From Bacteroidota bacterium (GTDB taxonomy: Bacteria; Bacteroidota; Bacteroidia; Bacteroidales; F082): a stretch of DNA of 64,000 nt. The DNA lies in assembly GCA_016715945.1 (NCBI GenBank), contig JADJXJ010000001.1, forward strand, positions 2,294,001 to 2,358,000, given 5' to 3'. Under the pieces are notes generated by a model that worked only from the letters and a program-made list of their open reading frames with translations, did no database searches and was not told where the DNA came from. Numbering within the stretch: position 1 is the stretch's first letter; each line of letters opens with the position of its first letter. Position numbers and translations under genes: made by a program. Of this stretch, positions 54,166 to 61,490 are shown piece after piece.

Positions 54166-54684
54166 CCCCGCTACCGCACGATTCCACCGTGTGGTAACGA
54201 ATAGAACACCCCCCACCCCCCTGCTGTACTGCCCGAATCCGTTTTTGCTGCTGTAAAAACCACGTTGTATTGTCCTGTTTTTCAGCACATTGAAAAAATG
54301 TTGAAAAAAAGTCCAAAATTTTTGATGCGATTTTGGCATTGAGTGGTACTAATAGATGTAAAAAAGAAACAATGCCCGCAGCAAAAAGGCACATATTGGC
54401 CCCCCGCTACCGCACGATTGCATCGTGTGGTATAAAAGAATATACTCTTAAGTTCAAGGCTGCGCCTTCTTTGCTTTGTGAACCGCACGCCCGCGCCGAA
54501 AGCGGGCGGTTTGTGTCCCCCCCCCCGCAAAAAGCAAGCATTTGCTGCATGGGCAGCAGGGTCAGGACATAAGCTATGGTCATGAAAACGCCTTTATCCA
54601 GCTGTTTTGTACGCAATATGTGCCATCTAGCAACACTAAGCATATCTTCTGGCTGGGAAAGAATAAGTTCGACTGAGGTGGGCC
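54166..54684 (+). repeat. Large island repeat, copy C (long form)
   Basis: About 0.5 kb, nearly identical to copy B, including the inserted block with its REP-like palindrome and hairpins. The C tract is 10 bases (54517-54526) against 12 in B and 7 in A. Ends GTTCGACTGAGGTGGGCC, 65 bp upstream of a lipoprotein gene. Same orientation as A and B. Confidence 0.93.
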
Positions 54685-54749
54685 GCTTTGCTCAGGAGCG
54701 GCCTTACAGTTATGAAACTACCATATTATCACTTATAAATCAAATTACC

Positions 54750-56261
54750 ATGAAAAGAAACCATAACAATCACATATTTTGTATAGCTATTATTGTTACG
54801 CTGTTCATCTTTCAGAGCTGCGACAAAGAAATCACAAGTGTCCGGCAAACCCAAAGCAACGAAACAAAAACAAAATCCGTCTATCAGAAACAACTTAAGA
54901 ACCCCTACACGGTTGAAAATATGCAGGAAGCGCTCAACAACCTTTTAGACGGCCAGGGTGCTTATGAAATCACTCCATCGCACTACTATGTGAAGTTTAT
55001 CCCATACGATGACGACGAACTGTCGTTGCTCAAAAACGATACATCTATATACCTGTATCAATATCCGCTTGATGTGGAGATCGAAGAAGGCTCGCTTACT
55101 TACCAGGATCCTGAAGTGCCGATTGGTCAGCCCACCTACCAATACACTTCTGTGCCTGTTGACTATGCGTTTCCTGATGTGGCATTCGAAATACTGGCAG
55201 AACTTTTTATTCCTGAATCAAGCGAGGAGGTGAAAGAGGAATTGCCGGTGCCGGTTGAAAAACTTGTGTATGAGGCTTTACGAATTACTGATAACCTCGG
55301 CGATGATAAAACGGCCAAATCAGGCCCATGGACACCATCCGGAACCATGCGGGTTTGGGATGACACACTCAATACCTTTGTTCCGATTGTTGGCCTCGAA
55401 GTTAGGGCCAGAAGGTGGTTTACAACCTATAAAGGAACCACCAACGAAAACGGCTATTATATCTGCGATGGCACTTTTGACCGGGAAGCCAATTATAGCC
55501 TGCAATTTGAGCGGTACGATTTTGAAATTCGCGATGGGTGGCTAAGCACGGCAAACATCAATGGCCCAAAGAAAAAGGGGCAGTGGAGTTTAGATATGGG
55601 CTCAGGAAAAGAAAAATTCTGGGCCACTATTTTCCGGGCTACCCACCATTATTACTACCAAGACATCCAGGGATTGCGACGGCCTCCTCAAAACAGCTTC
55701 TGGAACACACAACTCAAGCTAAGGGCGGTGTATGAAACAAACTCCAGCAATGGCACCCACTGTGCATCATGCAGGTTTCTGGGGTTGGGTAGTGCCATAA
55801 AAATTTATAACCCGCAAAACTCCTCAATGGAAATTTATGGCACGACTATTCATGAAATTGCCAATGCCAGCCATTGGAAAATGGACCCTGCTACTTACAA
55901 TTGTCAATACGACAGCGATTGCTGGATTAATTGCTGCACCGGCGACCTCAAAGTTTCCGAATCGTGGGCCAGAGGGGTGCAATGGGTTCTGACCGGTATG
56001 GTTTACCCGCCAAATAGCATGGGTAATTATCCAAGTTATGATCCTGTAAATGGTGGATCTGTGCCAATTTACACAGGAGTAGTTCAAGATATGATAGACG
56101 GGATTGAAGGATACGATCAGGTAACCGGCTACACCATCAGGCAAATCGAGGATGCCCTATTAGGCCAACTTACATGGAACGCATGGCGTGATAACATTAA
56201 AAACCTTTACAACAATGCAACAGAAAACAATTTGGATGCTCTTTTTGCTCATTGGAATTAG
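54750..56261 (+). CDS. Large lipoprotein with carboxypeptidase-regulatory-like and zincin-like regions
   Basis: 503 residues from MKRNHNNHIF; the upstream open frame lies in repeat C. The lipobox is FQSC (Cys20). A hydrophilic region runs to about 190. A carboxypeptidase-regulatory-like beta domain (about 195-265) has SGTMRVWDDTL, VGLEVRARRWFTT and TTNENGYYICDG. A C-terminal region (about 340-500) has TTIHEIANASHWKMD and SESWARGVQW. The HExxN and Glu placement recalls a metallopeptidase HExxH..E core in which the second His is Asn, so catalysis is doubtful. The function is unknown. Confidence 0.78.
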   Translation: MKRNHNNHIFCIAIIVTLFIFQSCDKEITSVRQTQSNETKTKSVYQKQLKNPYTVENMQEALNNLLDGQGAYEITPSHYYVKFIPYDDDELSLLKNDTSIYLYQYPLDVEIEEGSLTYQDPEVPIGQPTYQYTSVPVDYAFPDVAFEILAELFIPESSEEVKEELPVPVEKLVYEALRITDNLGDDKTAKSGPWTPSGTMRVWDDTLNTFVPIVGLEVRARRWFTTYKGTTNENGYYICDGTFDREANYSLQFERYDFEIRDGWLSTANINGPKKKGQWSLDMGSGKEKFWATIFRATHHYYYQDIQGLRRPPQNSFWNTQLKLRAVYETNSSNGTHCASCRFLGLGSAIKIYNPQNSSMEIYGTTIHEIANASHWKMDPATYNCQYDSDCWINCCTGDLKVSESWARGVQWVLTGMVYPPNSMGNYPSYDPVNGGSVPIYTGVVQDMIDGIEGYDQVTGYTIRQIEDALLGQLTWNAWRDNIKNLYNNATENNLDALFAHWN

Positions 56262-56655
56262 TGTTTTGGCTTATTCCTGCGGGAAACATGTTAGTGCAGT
56301 AAAAACAATAACTTATGTTTATCGCAATAGTTCCGGGCAAGATTTGAATATAGAGGTTTACAATTCCGATGATGTCCTAAATAGAAACTATTATATTCCA
56401 AACAATAGCAGTATCGAGACTCACACCTCAAGATCGGAGACCATATCAATCTTCCCGAGCGGAGACTCGGTTGTGCTAAGGTTTACAGACGGTAGATGTA
56501 TCCATTACTCAAAGAATAATAACGATAAGATCTTTAATGTTTCGCGTTATGATAATTATGATCCTGTATTAATGGAATACGGCAAACCAGTTACATACAC
56601 CTTGTATTATACCATTACAGTGGCAGACTACAATGAATCGGTGGTTTGCCCATAA
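56215..56655 (+). CDS. Small lipoprotein overlapping the preceding gene
   Basis: 146 residues from MQQKTIWMLFLLIGISVLAYSC (lipobox VLAYSC, Cys22). The mature part looks like a beta-sandwich (TYVYRNSSGQDLNIEVYN, YTLYYTITVADYN). It starts 47 nt before the end of the larger lipoprotein gene, in another frame, so translation is probably coupled and the products may work together. No family was recognised. Confidence 0.72.
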   Translation: MQQKTIWMLFLLIGISVLAYSCGKHVSAVKTITYVYRNSSGQDLNIEVYNSDDVLNRNYYIPNNSSIETHTSRSETISIFPSGDSVVLRFTDGRCIHYSKNNNDKIFNVSRYDNYDPVLMEYGKPVTYTLYYTITVADYNESVVCP

Positions 56656-56662
56656 ACTTTTG

Positions 56663-56700
56663 ACCCTGTTGCCGCACGTTTTGTCGCGCGGCAACAGGGT
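56663..56700. repeat. Long REP-like inverted repeat
   Basis: A perfect 13-bp stem, ACCCTGTTGCCGC and its complement, with a 12-nt loop that can extend the pairing (CACG/CGCG). No T run follows on either strand. Its core, GCCGCACG..CGCGCGGC, resembles the CCGCACGATT..CGTGYGG palindromes of the island repeats. Confidence 0.75.
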
Positions 56701-56701
56701 T

Positions 56702-56785
56702 CGCAACAATCCGGCAAATCGAAGGTGCCTTGATAGGCCAACTCACATGGAACGCATGGAAAACGATTATTAAAAAGCTTTACTC
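56702..56785 (+). pseudogene. Remnant of a paralog of the large lipoprotein gene
   Basis: The 84 bp read IRQIEGALIGQLTWNAW then KTIIKKLY, which matches the C-terminus of the 503-residue lipoprotein (IRQIEDALLGQLTWNAW, DNIKNLY) in both DNA and protein. Everything upstream has been lost: the fragment begins at the 56663-56700 palindrome and ends at another palindrome. It is a gene fossil from a tandem duplication, trimmed at both sides at REP-like sequences. Confidence 0.8.
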
Positions 56786-56815
56786 CGCTACCGCACGATT
56801 GTATCGATTTGTAGC
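56785..56815. repeat. REP-like palindrome, degenerate copy
   Basis: CCGCTACCGCACGATTGTATCGATTTGTAGC. Its left half is identical to the start of the large island repeats; the right half has diverged. It occurs here alone, showing that the palindrome exists as a unit independent of the large repeats. Confidence 0.7.
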
Positions 56816-56858
56816 AGGGGGCAATAGCGCGGCAAAATCCGATCATTGTTAAAACAAC

Positions 56859-56893
56859 AAAGAGGCTGTCTCATGCATTGCGACAGCCTCTTT
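56859..56893. terminator. Terminator between the island and ferritin
   Basis: AAAGAGGCTGTC and its 12-bp complement, with an 11-nt loop and A/T-rich flanks. It can end transcription from both sides, and its stem is a shortened version of the terminator after the 20.6-kb lipoprotein gene. Confidence 0.82.
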
Positions 56894-56917
56894 GTTTAGC
56901 TCTATTGTGGAGAAGGT

Positions 56918-57439
56918 TTATTCGGCCTCTGTGCCACCGCTCACAGGCGCAGCCGAAAGGGCTTCGAGTTCTTTATCGATGTGGAACATACCGGCTTTAT
57001 CGTCGCCCACGAGCTTAATTTTGTCGAGGATTTTCGACATGGTGCTTTCCTCTTCAATCTGTTCGTTGATGTACCACTGCAGGAAATTTCCGGTGGTGTA
57101 GTCTTTTTCGTTGAGGGTTACTTCGTAAATATCGTTGATGGAGCTGGTGATATAACGCTCGTGCTCCATCACCTGTTCGAACACCTCTTTCAGGCTGTGG
57201 TAACCCACCTCTGGAGCAGGAAGCGGCATAAGGGTAGCATAACCGCCGCGGTCGTTAATGTAATGCACGATCTTAAGCTGATGCATGCGCTCTTCGTCGC
57301 TCTGACGATACAGGAATGCGGCTGCGCCCGGATAGCCGTTGGCTTCGCACCAGCTGGCCATGGCAAGGTATAGCCTGGAAGAGAATTCTTCGCGCTTTAC
57401 CTGTTCATTGAGGGCAGTTTCGATGGTTTTCTTGATCAT
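56918..57439 (-). CDS. ftnA: Ferritin
   Basis: 173 residues, a non-heme bacterial ferritin. Ferroxidase ligands are visible: E17 or E18, E50 and H53 (SDEERMHQ), with further Glu in QVMEHERYIT and NEQIEEEST. It oxidises and stores iron in a 24-subunit shell in the cytosol. Leftward, 82 bp downstream of atpG. No Fur-box-like sequence was recognised upstream. Confidence 0.95.
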   Translation of the reverse strand: MIKKTIETALNEQVKREEFSSRLYLAMASWCEANGYPGAAAFLYRQSDEERMHQLKIVHYINDRGGYATLMPLPAPEVGYHSLKEVFEQVMEHERYITSSINDIYEVTLNEKDYTTGNFLQWYINEQIEEESTMSKILDKIKLVGDDKAGMFHIDKELEALSAAPVSGGTEAE

Positions 57440-57521
57440 AGCTTTGTGTTTTTTGATTTCAGACTTTCAACAAACACAGATGTGATAGGTTGTCGGCTGC
57501 TAATGAAATTTGTGTTAAAAT

Positions 57522-58403
57522 TTATTTCAGCGCATTGGCGCCAGCCACAATTTCCAGAATTTCCTTGGTGATGGCAGCCTGGCGGGCCTTGTTGTAGCTA
57601 AGCTTGAGGTGACGAAGCATTTCGGTGGCATTGTCGGTGGCTTTGTGCATGGCAATCATGCGGGCGCCGTTTTCCGAGGCCAGGCTGTCGAGTATCACTT
57701 TGAACACCTGCGTACGCAAGGTCTTGGGCACCAGCTCATTCAAAATCTGGGCACCATCCGGTTCGAACAAATATTCGATGGTAGCTTTTTGTTTACTTTC
57801 GTCCACTACCGGGAGCTGGATGGGCAGAAACTGCTCAACGACGACCATCTGGCTGCTGGCACTTTTGAACTGACTGTACACGAACACAATTTTGTCGTAG
57901 GTTCCATTGAGAAAGCTCTCCATGAGGTGATCAGCCAAAGCTGCAACTGATTCATAATTCAGCTTGTCGAGCAGGTTGTTGTGTGTAGCCGTTACAGGGT
58001 ATTTGCGGTTTTTGAAAAACTCGTCGCCTTTTCGTCCGATACACATCAGTTCGAGCTGGTTGTTCTGCTGGTGTGCGCTTAGCTCGTCGGATATGAGTTT
58101 TGCAGCAGTGCGGATGACATTGGTATTGAAGGTACCGCACAGCCCCCTGTTGGAGGTAACGGGTATGACGAGCACCTTGCCGCCTTCGCGCTGTTCGGCC
58201 TGGGGCAGCGTGAATCCTGCAGGCAGGCCGCCCACAATTTGCTGCATCATCTCCTTGAGCTTGGTGGCATACGGACGCATGGTGCCAATAGCTTGCTGCG
58301 ATTTGCGCAGCTTGGCAGCAGCCACCATCTTCATGGCACTGGTGATCTGCTTGGTGCTGTTGACCGATTCGATGCGCGTCCTGACTTCCTTCAGACTGGG
58401 CAT
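57522..58403 (-). CDS. atpG: ATP synthase F1 subunit gamma
   Basis: 293 residues, the central-stalk subunit. N-terminal helix RTRIESVNSTKQITSAMKMV and C-terminal helix KLSYNKARQAAITKEILEIV (both conserved), with SNRGLCGTFNTNV between. Last gene of the atpBEFHAG unit, 9 nt after atpA. Confidence 0.97.
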   Translation of the reverse strand: MPSLKEVRTRIESVNSTKQITSAMKMVAAAKLRKSQQAIGTMRPYATKLKEMMQQIVGGLPAGFTLPQAEQREGGKVLVIPVTSNRGLCGTFNTNVIRTAAKLISDELSAHQQNNQLELMCIGRKGDEFFKNRKYPVTATHNNLLDKLNYESVAALADHLMESFLNGTYDKIVFVYSQFKSASSQMVVVEQFLPIQLPVVDESKQKATIEYLFEPDGAQILNELVPKTLRTQVFKVILDSLASENGARMIAMHKATDNATEMLRHLKLSYNKARQAAITKEILEIVAGANALK

Positions 58404-58412
58404 GGGTGAGGA

Positions 58413-59996
58413 TTATTTTTCGTAACGTGCTGCTATTTTTTTGGCTGCTTCGGTGAGGGTATTCACTATTTCGTCGGTGTATTTGCCTGCCTTGAGCTGG
58501 CTGAGCACATCGGCATGGTTGTCGTCGAGATAGTGCAGAAACTCATCCTGGAAGGCACTGATGGCATTCACAGGCACCCGGCGAAGCAGGTTATTGGTGC
58601 CGCAGAAGATGATAGCAATCTGGTGTTCCACCTTCATTGGGCTGTATTGGGGTTGTTTGAGGATTTCGAGGTTGCGTTTGCCCTTTTCGAGCACGGCGGT
58701 AGTGGCAGCATCAAGGTCGGAGCTGAATTTACTGAAGGCTTCGAGTTCGCGGTATTGTGCCTGGTCGAGTTTGAGGGTGCCGGCAACTTTTTTCATTGAT
58801 TTGATCTGTGCATTACCCCCCACACGCGAAACCGAGATACCCACGTTGATGGCCGGGCGGATGCCTGAGTTGAACAGGTTGGTTTCGAGGAAGATCTGGC
58901 CGTCGGTAATCGAAATTACGTTGGTAGGGATATATGCAGAAACGTCGCCGGCCTGGGTTTCGATGACCGGCAGTGCTGTGAGCGATCCGCCGCCTTTAAC
59001 CATTGGCCTGATGCTTTCGGGCAGGTCGTTCATATTGCGGGCAATCTCGTCGGAGTTGATGATTTTTGCGGCGCGTTCGAGCAGGCGCGAGTGCAGGTAG
59101 AATACGTCGCCTGGATAGGCTTCACGTCCGGGCGGGCGGCGCAGCAGCAGCGACACTTCGCGGTAGGCCACGGCCTGCTTGCTGAGGTCGTCGTAGATGA
59201 CGAGCGCCGGGCGGCCTGTGTCGCGGAAAAACTCGCCAATAGCGGCGCCGGCAAAAGGCGCATAAAACTGCATGGCGGCCGGATCGGAAGCCGTGGCCGA
59301 AACGATCACAGTGTAAGGCATGGCGCCTTTGTCCTCGAGGGTCTTCTGGATATTGGCTACTGTGCTGCCCTTCTGGCCCACAGCCACATAGATGCAATAC
59401 ACAGGTTCGCCACGTTCGTAATACTCACGCTGGTTGATGATGGTGTCGATGGCAATGGCGGTTTTTCCTGTCTGGCGGTCGCCGATGATGAGCTCGCGCT
59501 GTCCGCGCCCAATGGGAATCATGGCGTCGATGGCCTTGATACCGGTTTGCAGGGGTTCGTTCACCGGCTGGCGGAATATTACGCCGGGGGCTTTGCGCTC
59601 GAGGGGCATTTCGTAGGTTTCGCCTGTTATCTCGCCTTTACCATCTATGGGCTGCCCGAGTGTATTGATAACGCGTCCGAGCATACCTTCGCCCACTTTG
59701 ATGGAAGCAATACGGCCGGTGCGTTTCACCACGTCGCCTTCGTTGAGGCCGGTGCCTGAACCAAGCAGTACTACACCCACATTGTCTTCTTCGAGGTTGA
59801 GCACAATGCCCATCATGCCAGTCTTCTCGAACATGACCAGTTCGCCCGATTCGGCATTTCCCATGCCATACACACGTGCAATACCGTCGCCCACCTGGAG
59901 CACGGTGCCCACTTCCTCGAGCTGGGCAGCAGTTTCGAATCCGGATAATTCTTTACGAAGTATAGCGGTAACTTCAGCGGGTTTAATGATTCCCAT
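58413..59996 (-). CDS. atpA: ATP synthase F1 subunit alpha
   Basis: 527 residues. P-loop GDRQTGKT (about 172-179), the QKGSTVANIQKTLED block, and the alpha/beta signature PAINVGISVSRVGGNAQ. Non-catalytic nucleotide-binding subunit of the F1 head. Lies between atpH and atpG. Confidence 0.98.
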   Translation of the reverse strand: MGIIKPAEVTAILRKELSGFETAAQLEEVGTVLQVGDGIARVYGMGNAESGELVMFEKTGMMGIVLNLEEDNVGVVLLGSGTGLNEGDVVKRTGRIASIKVGEGMLGRVINTLGQPIDGKGEITGETYEMPLERKAPGVIFRQPVNEPLQTGIKAIDAMIPIGRGQRELIIGDRQTGKTAIAIDTIINQREYYERGEPVYCIYVAVGQKGSTVANIQKTLEDKGAMPYTVIVSATASDPAAMQFYAPFAGAAIGEFFRDTGRPALVIYDDLSKQAVAYREVSLLLRRPPGREAYPGDVFYLHSRLLERAAKIINSDEIARNMNDLPESIRPMVKGGGSLTALPVIETQAGDVSAYIPTNVISITDGQIFLETNLFNSGIRPAINVGISVSRVGGNAQIKSMKKVAGTLKLDQAQYRELEAFSKFSSDLDAATTAVLEKGKRNLEILKQPQYSPMKVEHQIAIIFCGTNNLLRRVPVNAISAFQDEFLHYLDDNHADVLSQLKAGKYTDEIVNTLTEAAKKIAARYEK

Positions 59997-60016
59997 ATGT
60001 TTAGCTTTGTCTTGTT

Positions 60017-60577
60017 TTAATATTCCCTGATGTATAGGTTTTTCCTGAATTTTGCCCTGAGCCGTTTAAGCATCGTGTCCACACTGCCATCGTAAAGGTA
60101 GTCCTCGATGCGGATTTTGAATCCGCCGATGATGGCGGGATCAATATGTTCTTCGATGATTACGGATTTGTGGGTTTTTTGAGCGGCAAGTGCTGCAATT
60201 TTTTGTTTGGTGCCTTCGTCAACAGGTATGGCAGTGGTTAGCATTGCTTTCACCTGGTTGTGGTGTTCCAGATACACTTCATCGAAGCGGGCGGCAATGC
60301 CGGGGATTTCCTTTTCGCGTCCTTTGCGGAAAAGGATATCGAAATAGGTGAGGGTGATGGGATGGATGTGCTGTCCGAAGATATCGCGGAAGATGCGCCG
60401 TTTTTTAGCCGGTGTGATGGTCGGATTGATCATCGGAATTCTGAGCTCGTGGTGGTTTTCGTCCATCACCTGATTGATGAGCTTCACATCCTGATACACC
60501 CTTTCGAGCTGGTTTTGCTCAAGGGCGATGTCGTAAAGCGCCTGGGCGTAGCGTTTGTGCAGTATGCCTGATTTCAT
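60017..60577 (-). CDS. atpH: ATP synthase F1 subunit delta
   Basis: 186 residues. An N-terminal helical domain (RYAQALYDIALEQNQLERVY) binds the F1 head; the C-terminal part (GGFKIRIEDYLYDGSVDTML, RLRAKFRKNL) is the conserved OSCP-type end that meets the b subunits. Between atpF and atpA. Confidence 0.95.
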   Translation of the reverse strand: MKSGILHKRYAQALYDIALEQNQLERVYQDVKLINQVMDENHHELRIPMINPTITPAKKRRIFRDIFGQHIHPITLTYFDILFRKGREKEIPGIAARFDEVYLEHHNQVKAMLTTAIPVDEGTKQKIAALAAQKTHKSVIIEEHIDPAIIGGFKIRIEDYLYDGSVDTMLKRLRAKFRKNLYIREY

Positions 60578-60598
60578 GGCCTGGTGCGGGGTTGTAGG

Positions 60599-61096
60599 TT
60601 ACGACAGGTGTTGCTTTTCGCTGAGCACCTTTTCGATGAACGACTGATGGTCTTTGGGGGTTTGGATTTTTTCGCGCAGGATGCGTTCGGCCACTTCGAT
60701 GGAGATCTCGGCAATCTGGTTTTTCATCTCGGTGATGGCGGCCATGCGCTCGTTTTCCATGCGTTCGCGTGCCGAGGCCACAATGCGTTCGGCCTCTTCG
60801 TTGCCCCGCTGACGGGCTTCGTCGAGCAGTTTGTCGCGCACTTTTTTGGCATCGGCCAGCAGCTGGTCGCGTTCTTCTTTGGCCTGCCGCAGCAACTCCT
60901 CGTTGTCGAGCTTGAGTTTTTTCATCTCTTCGCGGGCAATATCCGCAGCGCGCAGGGCTTCTTCGATGTGCATCTCACGCTCTTTGAGTGCCTGCATGAT
61001 GGCCGGCCATGCAAATTTGCGAAGCACAAATAGTACCACGCCGAATGCGAGCAACATCCAGAATACCAGTCCGATTCCCGGGTTAACAAGTTCCAT
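60599..61096 (-). CDS. atpF: ATP synthase Fo subunit b
   Basis: 165 residues. One N-terminal transmembrane helix (about 8-26, GLVFWMLLAFGVVLFVLRKF) and a long charged coiled coil to the C-terminus, forming the peripheral stalk. 21 nt before atpH. Confidence 0.95.
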   Translation of the reverse strand: MELVNPGIGLVFWMLLAFGVVLFVLRKFAWPAIMQALKEREMHIEEALRAADIAREEMKKLKLDNEELLRQAKEERDQLLADAKKVRDKLLDEARQRGNEEAERIVASARERMENERMAAITEMKNQIAEISIEVAERILREKIQTPKDHQSFIEKVLSEKQHLS

Positions 61097-61194
61097 AATT
61101 CAGTTAATGTTGGCTTGTATTATGTGCTAACAGAATAATTCAAAAAAAGGGTTCCGGCCTCAACCAACCGTTGATCGCCGGAAACCATTGGTTT

Positions 61195-61455
61195 TTACAT
61201 GAATACGATAAGCAGACACACTACGATGGCGAAGAACGCTACACCTTCGATGAATGCGGCTGTTACGATCATGCTCGAACGGATGTCGCCTGCTGCTTCG
61301 GGCTGACGGGCAATCGACTCAACCGAACCACGGCCGATCTGGCTGATGCCCATTCCGGCACCAATAACGGCAATGCTGGCTGCGATGGCTGCGGCTGCCT
61401 TGGCAATAGGGGCAAGATCCGTTGCTGCTTCGAGTAAGATGCTTAATAACTGCAT
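61195..61455 (-). CDS. atpE: ATP synthase Fo subunit c
   Basis: 86 residues, a two-helix hairpin. The first helix has the Gly-rich GAGMGISQIG; the polar loop is ARQPEA; the second helix has the ion-binding Glu E70 (AAFIEGVAFF). The Gln-Glu-Thr set of sodium-type c subunits was not found, which favours proton coupling (inference). Confidence 0.96.
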   Translation of the reverse strand: MQLLSILLEAATDLAPIAKAAAAIAASIAVIGAGMGISQIGRGSVESIARQPEAAGDIRSSMIVTAAFIEGVAFFAIVVCLLIVFM

Positions 61456-61490
61456 GATAGATTGGTATTAAGGGTTATAAAAAAGTTTCT

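Noticed and set aside
48942..54684. The repeats as integron attC sites.
   Set aside because: The repeats are several times longer than typical attC sites, no inverse-core/core pair (GTTRRRY-type) with the proper spacing was recognised at their ends, and no integron integrase is in the window.
56663..56700. Perfect 13-bp hairpin as a rho-independent terminator.
   Set aside because: There is no T run on either side, and a better terminator lies at 56859-56893. It fits the REP-like palindromes better.
61171..61437. Open frames opposite atpE, atpB (61494-62255) and atpA (59091-59759).
   Set aside because: Their composition (runs of His, Asp and Lys) is that of antisense translations; the sense genes are unmistakable.
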